Positions 49,672 to 58,602 of a stretch of DNA of 64,000 bases are shown one piece after another. Made by a program: the position numbers and the translations under genes. Positions within the stretch are counted from its first letter, which is position 1. The number at the start of each line of letters is the position of its first letter. The notes under the pieces were generated by a model that worked only from the letters and a program-made list of their open reading frames with translations, searched no databases and had not been told where the DNA came from. This stretch comes from Bradyrhizobium sp. BR 10289 (GTDB lineage Bacteria; Pseudomonadota; Alphaproteobacteria; Rhizobiales; Xanthobacteraceae), in NCBI RefSeq assembly GCF_019455385.1, contig NZ_JACOFR010000005.1, forward strand, positions 295,519 to 359,518. Direction: 5' to 3'.

Positions 49672-51258
49672 CTACATGGACGGCTGCTTTGGCGTTAGCA
49701 GACGGGCGACAATGTTCAATGCTTGGGCACGGACGAGAGGGGTCGCAGTTGCGGTCGCTAGTAGTACGATACTCCCTATTGCGGCAAACTCGAGTAGTTG
49801 GCTCATGCGAGTAGTTGCGAGGGGCAAAGAGAGGCGCGCAACAAGCGCTGAAGCCGTGCCGGCGACGAAAGGAATGATGATATCGTTAAGATACCACCGC
49901 ATCTGCTCGCCGATTAGAAGATGACGGTGGAGCATGGTGGGAGTGACGATGATATTGGCAAGACCTAGTCCGATCCAGACGGCCGTTGCTCCGGCTGCGC
50001 CAAAAACTGGCGTCAGCAAGAGAGCAAGCGGAATCCCCAGCACGGCCACCATGTTAGCGTACCACGGATATTTGGACCAGCCTGCCGCCAAGGCGAGTGA
50101 ATTCGGTGCGCAGTTCAACGCAAGCAAAGTCGCGCCGGAAAACAAGAGTGGCAATACGACCCGCAGCTCGGCGGCCGTTTCTGAATTGCCGGTCCACAGG
50201 AGCACCAGTGCGTCCGAAAAGAGAATGACGATTGCCCAGGCGGGCAAGACCGCAATTGAGACGAACTGACTGCAAGCATGGTAGACATCGGAGATCTGCC
50301 CATCCGCGCGCGCCTCGACGAGGCGCGCAAATCTCGGCAGCAAGACCGTCATGAATGGGCTCACGACTAAAGCCGGAAGGCTGGCGATGCTCCCTGCGAG
50401 CACGTAATGCCCGAACGTGTGCAAGGGAAGCAGTCCGCTCACTATCACCTTGTCTGCCTGGGAGACGATCACGAAAACAAGCGCATTGGCGATCAGCAGG
50501 GAGCTGAAGCGCCAGCTGTCGGTCAGGAGATGAAAGCGCAGAGTGGGACGCTTTCCCCCTGCGGGTATCCTGCGCCACGCGATCGCAAGCGCCCCGACAA
50601 GGCAGACTGCGATCACAGCCAGTTGTGAACCAAAATAGATCTCTGGCGTCGGGCCCATGTAGACGATGGCGAGCGCTCCCAAAACACCCCTACCGATGCC
50701 GAGGCCGGCAAGGAGCGCATTTGCTTCGAATTGCCGCTCAAGTCCGAGTAGAAAACTCACGTTCAGATTGAACAGGAGCTGCGGCGGCATCGTCCAACCA
50801 GCCAATACGACGCAGGTAATGACCGTCGGCGCTTCTAGGTTGGTCGAAGAAATCCAGGAATGTGCGATGAACGGGGCCGCGCTTGTGATCGCCATCGCGA
50901 TCGCGACACCTGTAACGAGGTACGCCGTCTGCGCAGTGAGCAGAATGTCTCCGATCTCGGGATGATGCCGGCAATGCGACCGTCTGGCCGTTTCACGAGT
51001 CACAAAAAGCCCGAGCACGTGATCGACGATGACTAACAGCGACATCACGGTCGTGTAGAGTCCGATCAGGCCTATGCTTTCGGCTCCGAGCAGGCTTAGG
51101 AAAAATGGCATCAAGAGGATGCTGACGAGCGGGCTTGCGGTACGTCCGGCAAAACTCGCTACTAAGGCGTATAGCAGACGAGTCGAACCAAGGGACTCAT
51201 CGGGCTTGTCAGGTTCGATAACTCGCCGTTCCGTCGCTTGGTCGACTTCTTCCGTCAT
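49672..51258 (-). CDS. Wzx-type oligosaccharide flippase (MOP superfamily)
   Basis: 528 aa with about twelve to fourteen TM helices. The N-terminal LLYALVASFAGRTASPLVSILLMPFFLSLLGAESIGLIGLY and the GLERQFEANALLAGLGIGRGVLG segments are typical of polysaccharide transporters that flip lipid-linked repeats across the inner membrane. The chosen ATG gives MTEEVDQATERR; the frame is open ten codons more. It starts 4 bp after the stop of a methyltransferase gene, so the two are coupled. Confidence 0.85.
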   Translation of the reverse strand: MTEEVDQATERRVIEPDKPDESLGSTRLLYALVASFAGRTASPLVSILLMPFFLSLLGAESIGLIGLYTTVMSLLVIVDHVLGLFVTRETARRSHCRHHPEIGDILLTAQTAYLVTGVAIAMAITSAAPFIAHSWISSTNLEAPTVITCVVLAGWTMPPQLLFNLNVSFLLGLERQFEANALLAGLGIGRGVLGALAIVYMGPTPEIYFGSQLAVIAVCLVGALAIAWRRIPAGGKRPTLRFHLLTDSWRFSSLLIANALVFVIVSQADKVIVSGLLPLHTFGHYVLAGSIASLPALVVSPFMTVLLPRFARLVEARADGQISDVYHACSQFVSIAVLPAWAIVILFSDALVLLWTGNSETAAELRVVLPLLFSGATLLALNCAPNSLALAAGWSKYPWYANMVAVLGIPLALLLTPVFGAAGATAVWIGLGLANIIVTPTMLHRHLLIGEQMRWYLNDIIIPFVAGTASALVARLSLPLATTRMSQLLEFAAIGSIVLLATATATPLVRAQALNIVARLLTPKQPSM

Positions 51259-51262
51259 GGCA

Positions 51263-52009
51263 TCAGCGCCTGCTGATCTCAAGTACAAGCCATGGTGCCA
51301 TTTTCGAAATCATCACCGGTTGCAGCAGCCCCAGGACATTCACTCCGAGGGCGAAGCTGCGAGCCAGGGCGGGCGGCAAGCGCTTATCAAACGAAAGAAT
51401 CCAAGGCGTGAGACGTCCCCATGCGTAGGTTCGCACTTCGCCGCTCAGGTCCGCCGGCGCGAGCGCGCTCAGCGACTGGTGGTTCATGATGTCAAGATTG
51501 TGCAGAAGCAAGTTGCTCCGGTCCAGCTTCGACTGAATCGTCCCATAAAAACCGCCGTAGTTCGGTACCGTGATGATGGCTCTGCCGCCGGGGCGCAACA
51601 CTTCAACATGCTTCCGGACTATGGGTCGCGGATCATCAAAATGCTCAATCACTCCAAAGCTAAAGACTAGATCGAACGAACCTGGCGGAAAGCTCGTCTG
51701 CAGGAAGTCTTCCGTTCTCAGGTCTATGGGGACCTGCATGTCTCGAAATAGTTCTCGCGTTGCTTCGGCGCTCTTGGGGGCGTATTCTACGCCGCTCACT
51801 TTGGCCTGCCGTTCGAGAGCGCACCAGAGAAGGAATTTTCCGGGTGCGCACCCGACCTCGAGCACGGACGTGCCCGGACGCAAGTGCGCAGAGAGGAGGT
51901 CGGTCAGGTCGGCAACAGTGACGTTCAGGCGCGAAGGAGATCGTCGCGAGACGCGCAGTGCGCGCGAATCCCAATGCTTAGGGCCAGCCAAATCGCTCTC
52001 GTTTTCCAT
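51263..52009 (-). CDS. Class I SAM-dependent methyltransferase
   Basis: 248 aa. SAM-binding motif I TSVLEVGCAPGKFLLWCA, acidic loop VSGVEYAPKSAE, motif IV FDLVFSFGVIEHFDDP and post-motif LRPGGRAIITVPNYGG form a complete Rossmann methyltransferase. It probably methylates a sugar of the polymer. The start MENESDLAGPKHWD is preceded by GGAGAAG; the frame is open 76 codons further upstream but without protein-like sequence. Directly followed by the flippase gene. Confidence 0.82.
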   Translation of the reverse strand: MENESDLAGPKHWDSRALRVSRRSPSRLNVTVADLTDLLSAHLRPGTSVLEVGCAPGKFLLWCALERQAKVSGVEYAPKSAEATRELFRDMQVPIDLRTEDFLQTSFPPGSFDLVFSFGVIEHFDDPRPIVRKHVEVLRPGGRAIITVPNYGGFYGTIQSKLDRSNLLLHNLDIMNHQSLSALAPADLSGEVRTYAWGRLTPWILSFDKRLPPALARSFALGVNVLGLLQPVMISKMAPWLVLEISRR

Positions 52010-52251
52010 CACAACAGCTTCTCCGAGCAGAATTTGAAACCGGGTGCCGCCCGATTGCAAAGGTTTAGCGTACTCTCTGCGGGCGATCAAAGCCAGTACA
52101 GTGCTTAAATTTGTCAGTCGGTTCTCCTTGCATCTCCCCTGATCGCCCGCTATCAGCTCATGTGGAGGTACTTGCTGTAAGTGAAGAATATGGCAGATAG
52201 TCCAGGTAGAACTGGTGCCACTCGTCTCCGATCGCATCTAAGAGCCTCGAC

Positions 52252-53574
52252 GTGGTCACCGAATTGCTCATAAGCCTTATCGTGGTTGCGATTCCGCTCC
52301 TACTTGAGCTACGGAAACCGCAACCGAACCTGCTCGAGCCCGTCCTCCTATTCAACTACGGGTTCTTCGCTTCGTATTTCTTGAAGGGCATTCTCCTGGG
52401 TTGGCAGCCGCTGACTTTCGTGACCTACCCTGATCGATGGTCCCATCCGTCAGACTTGACCTTCTACTTCATCATATGCTGGATGGCCCTGACGGTATTT
52501 AATGTCGGGTACTATTTTTGCCCTGCGCCCTCGAGGCGCACGGCGGCTGCGACGCTTGTTCCGCCTTCGACATACCGTCTTTTTTATCTATTGCTGATCG
52601 TTGTGAGTGCGTCATCATCGTTGGTTATCATTTCTCGAATTGATTTCAACATGCGCTCGTTGTTGTACTCCTTTGCCGCCTGGGAGGATTTTCGAGCGGC
52701 TGTAGCGCTGAATTGGCTGGAAGGTGGATGGGCCTTTATCGGACCGATTTTCGTGGGGCTCTTTCATCTCGGCTACGAGGTTCACGCCAGGCCGCATGGG
52801 CTGGTGGCCGAGCGCATCGTATCGGCTGCGCTAACCTTTCTTGTTCTTCTTGTGGTCGGTAGTCGGGCGTTATTGCTAACCTGGCTTCTCAGCCTTGTCC
52901 TGTATCGCTCGATCTGGATCAAGCCGATATCATTACGAGTGCAGGGTGGACTCCTGGTTGCGTTGCCGCTCGTGGGAGGCGCTCTAGGCATAATCCAGAA
53001 GATAACGACCGTGGGAGCCGAATCACTTGAATATCCATTTCCGGTCAATATACTCTACCGTTTGTCCAGCTCTTACGAGCAATTCGAAAACCTCGTCAAC
53101 TTTCTTCATTCGCATTTCGAGTTTGACTGGGGGCGGAGTATCGCCGAGGACGTCTTTCTGACATTCGCACCGAGGTTCCTGCTTCCCATGAAACCGCTTG
53201 ATTACGGGTTTATGCGGGCGCAAAATGTCCTGTTTGGCGATTGGTGGGAGATATCACGGGCGACTTCATATCCGGTCGGCAGCTTGGCTGAACTCTATTT
53301 TAACTTCGGATATGCGGGAATAGTGCTCGGAATGCTGGCTTTAGGAGCGCTTCTTTTCAGGTTACGTTGGGCAGCTGTCAGGAATCCGCTCTACATTGCT
53401 CCGTTCTGCGCCATCGGCGCGAATTTTATTGCGCCACATCGCTGGTATGGTGATGTGCTGATGAGTCTCGGCCTATATCTCGTGGTCGGGGTGTTCAACA
53501 GCCACGCTGCCAATCTTTTTGCGAATATTTCGCGCTTCAACAACGTCGCGCCTCACGGCAGACAGCGCAGCTGA
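52252..53574 (+). CDS. Polysaccharide repeat-unit polymerase-like membrane protein (Wzy type)
   Basis: 440 aa with about eleven TM helices, GTG start. A large loop near the C-terminal third includes LYRLSSSYEQFENLVNFLHS and ISRATSYPVGSLAELYFNFGYAGIVLGMLALG, like oligosaccharide repeat-unit polymerases (the E-Y-x-N-F-G-x-x-G pattern). Wzy proteins are poorly conserved, so the call leans on topology and neighbours. Divergent from the methyltransferase-flippase pair. Confidence 0.72.
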   Translation: MVTELLISLIVVAIPLLLELRKPQPNLLEPVLLFNYGFFASYFLKGILLGWQPLTFVTYPDRWSHPSDLTFYFIICWMALTVFNVGYYFCPAPSRRTAAATLVPPSTYRLFYLLLIVVSASSSLVIISRIDFNMRSLLYSFAAWEDFRAAVALNWLEGGWAFIGPIFVGLFHLGYEVHARPHGLVAERIVSAALTFLVLLVVGSRALLLTWLLSLVLYRSIWIKPISLRVQGGLLVALPLVGGALGIIQKITTVGAESLEYPFPVNILYRLSSSYEQFENLVNFLHSHFEFDWGRSIAEDVFLTFAPRFLLPMKPLDYGFMRAQNVLFGDWWEISRATSYPVGSLAELYFNFGYAGIVLGMLALGALLFRLRWAAVRNPLYIAPFCAIGANFIAPHRWYGDVLMSLGLYLVVGVFNSHAANLFANISRFNNVAPHGRQRS

Positions 53575-53582
53575 CGATCTCC

Positions 53583-54641
53583 TCAATGGTTCTTTATCGC
53601 ATCGTAGTAGAGTTCAAGGTAGCAATCGGTGCTGGTCGCAATGGAAAGCTTTGCCACGCGCGAGTTGGCAGCGGCGCTTAACCGCTTCAACCGTGCGCGG
53701 TCTGTCAATCCCTCGAGAATCCCGGCGGCGATCGCTTCTACTCGGTCTTTGTCGACAAATATGGCTTCCTCCGAGGAAAAGGCCCAGCGATGGCTCGGGA
53801 TGTCCGAGAGAACCATCGGACAGCCCGTTGCTGCCGCTTCGAGAGCGGCATTGGGGCTTCCTTCGAAATGGCTAACCAGAGCCGCAATGTCAGCCGTCTT
53901 AAGCCAAGACCAGGCGTCGGTTCGATAGCCGGCCAACTTCACATTGGCCTGAAGGTCGTACTTGACAATCATCTTCTCAAGCGCAGCTCGCTCCGGTCCT
54001 TCCCCGAGAATCTTGAGCTCAACATTGGGAAAACGGTTGCGGACGATGAGTATAGACTGGATGAGTTGGAATAGGTTCTTTTCCGGGCCTAGCCGTGCCA
54101 AGCAAACAATGAGCGGACGGTGCAAAGGATGGCCCGGTGGCGCCACGCGGATAGCATCGAGGTCGAGGCCATTCGGAATCAAGTAGAGCCGAGGATGACC
54201 CTTCCAGTAATCCATCCCCGCGGGGCTGTTTGCGACGATTGCGGCCGCGCCGCGGCCGAGGAACTTGCGCGCCAACGCCTTTCCTCGCTCGGAGTAGTTG
54301 GCCGCCGCCGACCGCTCTGAAATGACGAACGGAATTCCAAGCGTCGACGCAACAAGACCGCCGAGGATGTCCATCATGGGCATCCACGTCTGGATCACAT
54401 GAGGCTTCCAGTCGCGAACGAAGGTTGCGAGTCCCGAGAGCAGTTGCGGGTGATAGTTGCTCTTGCAATGGATTGGTCGGACGGTGATTCCTCCAGCGCG
54501 CAGTCCTGTGGCATCCGCGGCGTCGACGCGGCTGAAAAGGGCGACATCAATTCCTTTTTCGTTCAGGGCGAGCAAGAGCTGACGCGCCTGCCGTTCGGCA
54601 CCACCGTATTTCAACGTCGGGATGAGATGAAGAACCCGCAT
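53583..54641 (-). CDS. Glycosyltransferase, GT4 family
   Basis: 352 aa, GT-B fold. The N-terminal HLIPTLKYGGAERQARQLLLAL is a classic GT4 start. Then come VIQTWMPMMDILGGLVA, VANSPAGMDYWKG, IPNGLDLDAIRV, LARLGPEKNLFQLIQSI, LKILGEGPERAALEKMI and SHFEGSPNAALEAAATGCPMVLSD with the conserved E-x7-E (EGSPNAALE). It adds a sugar to the lipid-linked repeat; donor unknown. Confidence 0.87.
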   Translation of the reverse strand: MRVLHLIPTLKYGGAERQARQLLLALNEKGIDVALFSRVDAADATGLRAGGITVRPIHCKSNYHPQLLSGLATFVRDWKPHVIQTWMPMMDILGGLVASTLGIPFVISERSAAANYSERGKALARKFLGRGAAAIVANSPAGMDYWKGHPRLYLIPNGLDLDAIRVAPPGHPLHRPLIVCLARLGPEKNLFQLIQSILIVRNRFPNVELKILGEGPERAALEKMIVKYDLQANVKLAGYRTDAWSWLKTADIAALVSHFEGSPNAALEAAATGCPMVLSDIPSHRWAFSSEEAIFVDKDRVEAIAAGILEGLTDRARLKRLSAAANSRVAKLSIATSTDCYLELYYDAIKNH

Positions 54642-54702
54642 TCGGACCTCGGTTCAGGTGAGAGACGCAGGGTGCGGCAGCCTCTCTCAGGGAGATCCCT
54701 CT

Positions 54703-55710
54703 TCAAATTTTGTGATATTCTCGGTACCAGCGCACGAAGCGTTCGACGCCGGTTTCGATCGGCGTCTTGGGCGCGAACCCGACTACATCTTCAAGGTCGG
54801 AGACGTCGGCGTATGTGGCTGGAACGTCGCCGGGCTGCATGGGCAGGAAATTCTTAATCGCCTTACGACCGAGACAATTCTCGAGCACCTCGATCAGATA
54901 CATAAGCTCTACAGGATTGTGATTGCCGATATTGTAAATTCTATATGGTGCGAGACTGGACCCCGCATCGGGCGCTTCGCCTCTCCAATTTGGGTTGGAA
55001 GCGGGGATAACATCGGTCAAGCGAACGATGGCCTCGACGATATCGTCGATGTACGTGAAATCGCGACGCATTCGCCCGTGGTTGAATACATCAATAGGTT
55101 TGCCGGCCAGTATCGCCTTCGTGAAAAGAAAGAGAGCCATATCGGGCCGCCCCCAGGGACCATAGACAGTAAAGAACCGAAGGCCCGTGGTTGGCAGTCG
55201 AAAGAGGTGACTATAGCTGTGAGCCATCAGTTCATTGCTCTTCTTGCTTGCCGCATAGAGACTGACCGGATGATCGACATTTTGGTGAACCGAGAACGGC
55301 ATCTTGGTGACGGCGCCGTACACTGAACTCGATGAAGCGTATATAAGATGCTTTACATTATTGTGCCGGCAGGCCTCGAGCACATTGATAAACCCTTCGA
55401 TATTGCTTCGGACATACGCGTGCGGATTGACAAGCGAGTACCGGACCCCAGCCTGCGCGGCTAGGTTAATGGCGACTGTGAACCTACCGTTGTCGAACGC
55501 ACGATCAATAGCCGACTTGTCAATGAGATCGAATTCTAGAAATTGAAATCCATCATCATCTGCGAGTAGGCGTAAGCGCGACCGCTTTAGCTCGACGTCG
55601 TAATAATCATTTAGGTTGTCAATTCCAACGACCCGAACGCCGCGAGCGCGCAGGGCCCGTGCAACATGGAAGCCGATAAAACCAGCGACGCCGGTAACGA
55701 GGATGGACAT
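54703..55710 (-). CDS. UDP-glucuronate 4-epimerase-like enzyme (LspL/Cap1J type)
   Basis: 335 aa extended [23 protein letters not shown], then [74 protein letters not shown] (catalytic YxxxK), [20 protein letters not shown] and [14 protein letters not shown]. The DYYD and GRPDMA motifs are typical of UDP-GlcA 4-epimerases, which make UDP-galacturonate. This supplies an acidic sugar to the polymer. Confidence 0.86.
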   Translation of the reverse strand: MSILVTGVAGFIGFHVARALRARGVRVVGIDNLNDYYDVELKRSRLRLLADDDGFQFLEFDLIDKSAIDRAFDNGRFTVAINLAAQAGVRYSLVNPHAYVRSNIEGFINVLEACRHNNVKHLIYASSSSVYGAVTKMPFSVHQNVDHPVSLYAASKKSNELMAHSYSHLFRLPTTGLRFFTVYGPWGRPDMALFLFTKAILAGKPIDVFNHGRMRRDFTYIDDIVEAIVRLTDVIPASNPNWRGEAPDAGSSLAPYRIYNIGNHNPVELMYLIEVLENCLGRKAIKNFLPMQPGDVPATYADVSDLEDVVGFAPKTPIETGVERFVRWYREYHKI

Positions 55711-55931
55711 GTAAGCTCACATATATAAGAAGAGTGATTGAACAACGGACGGTACCGAAGGGATCATTGCGAGGCCGAAGCACTTGGAAGGAACCAATGC
55801 AGTGACTTCAGCCTAACGGTGCGCTTCTTCAAGGCTAGTTTCGGGCCCCTTATTCCCGAATTTTTGCGGTTGTACAAGGGCAAATGGCCATGGTACAGGC
55901 TGCCAGACGTTCGATTAAGGAACCCTCTGAC

Positions 55932-57314
55932 ATGGTCCAAGGTATTGCTCAACACGATGATCCCTTGCGTGATGCGCCACAGCATCCAGCGATCATGCGG
56001 CTGATGGACCGGATCGACACGCGCCAGGCGGTGGTGGCGATTGTCGGGCTCGGGTACGTTGGTCTTCCTCTCGCCCTTACTTTCGTCGCGCAGCGCTACA
56101 CGGTTCTCGGATTCGACATAGACTCGGAAAAAGTAGGTTCTCTGAATGCCGGATGTTCCTACATCCGGCACATAGCGGCGGCCGACATATCAAATGCAGT
56201 GAACAGCGCACTTTTTTCCGCTACCACTGACTATGGCCGTTTGCACGAGGCAGATGCAATTATTCTTTGCGTTCCTACGCCGCTCACTCGGCATCGTGAA
56301 CCCGACCTGTCCTACGTCTCAACGACCGTTGAACATCTCGTCCCTCATTTGCGCGAGGGCCAGCTAATTGTCTTAGAATCGACCACCTATCCGGGCACCA
56401 CGCGGGAGCTAGTAATTCCAGTTTTGGAGCGCAGTGGCTTCAAGAGCGGCGTCGAGATCTTAGTTGCCTTTTCTCCAGAGCGAGAAGATCCTGGCAATCC
56501 CACGCACAATACCCGGTCGATTCCAAAGGTAATTGGTGGGGATGGGCCATGGGCGCTTAAAGCGGGTTGCGCTCTCTATGGCAACGTAGTCACGGCCACA
56601 GTACCCGTCTCTTCGCCTGAAGCAGCTGAAGCTGTAAAGCTAACGGAAAATATCTTCAGGTCGGTCAATATCGCACTTGTCAATGAGCTCAAGCTTGTCT
56701 TTTCAGCAATGGGAATTGACATTTGGGAAGTCCTTGACGCGGCGAAATCAAAGCCTTTCGGTTTCATGCCCTTTTATCCTGGCCCTGGGCTCGGCGGGCA
56801 CTGCATTCCCATTGATCCGTTCTACCTGACTTGGAAGGCACGCGAGTTCGACATGTCAACTCGCTTTATTGAGTTGGCTGGTGAGGTGAATACCTCAATG
56901 CCTCGACATGTAGTCACCAAGGTCGCGGAAGCGCTGAATTTCAGGTTTGCGAAGAGCCTGAATAACTCAACCATTCTAATTCTCGGCCTTGCGTACAAGA
57001 AGAACGTCGAAGATATTCGCGAAAGCCCCGCGCTGCGCATTATCGAACTACTCGAGGCGCAGGGCGCCCGCGTCAGCTTTTATGACCCATACGTTTCTGT
57101 CATCCCGGTTACAAGGGAGCATATGAGCTTGGCGAATCGTCGCGGTATTCAACTGACAAGTGATGCAATGCACGAATTTGACGCGGTCCTGATCGTGACG
57201 GACCATGACGAGGTTGACTATCCAACCGTGGTAGCGAGTAGTCGATTGGTTGTGGACACACGCAATGCAACGCGAGCGGTCGAGCAATACCGCGAACGTA
57301 TCGTGAAGGCTTAG
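55932..57314 (+). CDS. UDP-sugar 6-dehydrogenase (WbpA/UDP-HexNAc dehydrogenase type)
   Basis: 460 aa. Rossmann start VVAIVGLGYVGLPLALTFVA, then VPTPLTRHREPDLSYV, ESTTYPGTTRELV, AFSPEREDPGNP, KLTENIFRSVNIALVNEL and the catalytic PGPGLGGHCIPIDPFYLTWKA (Cys near residue 282). The final domain is NTSMPRHVVTKVAE, LGLAYKKNVEDIRESPA. The PERExPG and GxGxGGHCIPxDP features point to UDP-GlcNAc/ManNAc-type rather than UDP-glucose dehydrogenases. The ATG at 55932 has an AAGGA site; an open frame extends 16 codons further. Confidence 0.87.
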   Translation: MVQGIAQHDDPLRDAPQHPAIMRLMDRIDTRQAVVAIVGLGYVGLPLALTFVAQRYTVLGFDIDSEKVGSLNAGCSYIRHIAAADISNAVNSALFSATTDYGRLHEADAIILCVPTPLTRHREPDLSYVSTTVEHLVPHLREGQLIVLESTTYPGTTRELVIPVLERSGFKSGVEILVAFSPEREDPGNPTHNTRSIPKVIGGDGPWALKAGCALYGNVVTATVPVSSPEAAEAVKLTENIFRSVNIALVNELKLVFSAMGIDIWEVLDAAKSKPFGFMPFYPGPGLGGHCIPIDPFYLTWKAREFDMSTRFIELAGEVNTSMPRHVVTKVAEALNFRFAKSLNNSTILILGLAYKKNVEDIRESPALRIIELLEAQGARVSFYDPYVSVIPVTREHMSLANRRGIQLTSDAMHEFDAVLIVTDHDEVDYPTVVASSRLVVDTRNATRAVEQYRERIVKA

Positions 57315-57407
57315 TTCAAAATCGAATTCGATCATTAAGGCTTGGTCGTCGACAGGGCGAGCAAATCTGACGTCCTAACTAGTGCTCAGGCGGAGCGTCT
57401 GACGTTG

Positions 57408-58553
57408 ATGCGGGTTACGCAACTGACTGAATTTGCGTCCCGACGAGCCTCGGGACTGTTTGCATCGGTGTGCGGTCTATCGACTGCTCTGCACGACAAT
57501 TCTCTCGCTCAGGTGCGGGTGGTGGCCCGCCGTGACGATGCTAGCGAACTGGACAGGCTCAGCTGGAGGGGTGTCGATCTGGTGCACGTCGACACGACTA
57601 GAATACTATCGCTGATCACAGCTCGTGAAATGGCCGATGAATGTCTTCGTGCCCCGGTCGACATATTCCACGTACATAACTTATGGACTTGCGCTGAGCG
57701 GGCCATGGTGAACTTGCGGCGGCGTGGCATCGGTACTCCCTATGTGTTCTCGCCGCGCGGAAGCATGTCTCCTTGGGCTCTTGCTCACAGAAGGTGGAAA
57801 AAGCAATTATCTTGGCCTCTTTGGGAAAAAACGTTGATTGCGAACGCGACTTGCTTTCACGCACTCAACGAAGCGGAAGTCGAGATGATTCGACAAGTGG
57901 GGGCCAAAGGGCCAATTTGCGTGATCCCCAACGGCGTTAGCGTGCCTGCAACCATTTCTCGGAGTCTAAACCGCCGAGAGCGCAAGTTGCTATTCTTGGG
58001 TCGCCTGCACCCAATAAAGGGATTGTCCGAACTGATCAATGCATGGGGTCGCTTGCCTGCAAGGGTTCGGGATGAGTGGAAGCTTGTCTTGGCTGGCTGG
58101 GACGATAGCTTGCAAGCGGACGAATACCGCGCGCATGCGGCCAGAGTCGCGTCGGACAGCATTATCTTCCCGGGACCGGTCTTCGGCCCGCAAAAGGACG
58201 AACTGTTTAGAGACGCTGATGCCTTCATCCTCCCAAGCCACAGCGAGGGCCTACCAACCTCGGTCTTGGAAGCCTGGAGCTTCGGTTTGCCGGCGGTGAT
58301 CACTGATGCGTGCAATCTGACCGTGGGAGTTAGCCGAGGCGCGGCCGTGCGGATAGCGCCAGAGGCAGACTCGATTTGCAACGTACTTACACACTTCCTG
58401 TCGCAGCCCGACCAAATTATGCAGAAGATGGGTCAAGCTGGGCGGCAACTGGTCGAGGAGAAGTTCAGTTGGAAGAGTGTTGCCGTCGAAATGGCTGCTG
58501 TATACCACTGGCTGCTCCACGGCGGAGATCGCCCCCGTTCAGTGGTCTTTTGA
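57408..58553 (+). CDS. Glycosyltransferase, GT4 family
   Basis: 381 aa. MRVTQLTEFASRRASGLFAS resembles the GG-type N-terminal loop of GT4. Then come IFHVHNLWTCAERAMVNLRR, FSPRGSMSPWALAHRRWKKQ, FHALNEAEVEMIR, VIPNGVSVPATIS, FLGRLHPIKGLSELINAWGRL and ILPSHSEGLPTSVLEAWSFGLPAV (E-x7-E). The PRGSMSPWAL segment is seen in a recognisable sub-group of capsule/EPS transferases. The upstream frame adds 22 residues without homology. Start site moderately sure. Confidence 0.85.
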   Translation: MRVTQLTEFASRRASGLFASVCGLSTALHDNSLAQVRVVARRDDASELDRLSWRGVDLVHVDTTRILSLITAREMADECLRAPVDIFHVHNLWTCAERAMVNLRRRGIGTPYVFSPRGSMSPWALAHRRWKKQLSWPLWEKTLIANATCFHALNEAEVEMIRQVGAKGPICVIPNGVSVPATISRSLNRRERKLLFLGRLHPIKGLSELINAWGRLPARVRDEWKLVLAGWDDSLQADEYRAHAARVASDSIIFPGPVFGPQKDELFRDADAFILPSHSEGLPTSVLEAWSFGLPAVITDACNLTVGVSRGAAVRIAPEADSICNVLTHFLSQPDQIMQKMGQAGRQLVEEKFSWKSVAVEMAAVYHWLLHGGDRPRSVVF

Positions 58554-58602
58554 TGGATCTAAGGTCGTACCTTTGTTGCTAGGTACTTAATAAAGGCTTT
58601 TC

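Noticed and set aside
53519..53875. 118-codon plus-strand frame at the end of the polymerase gene
   Set aside because: Mostly antisense to the GT4 gene; Arg/Ser/Pro-rich without motifs.
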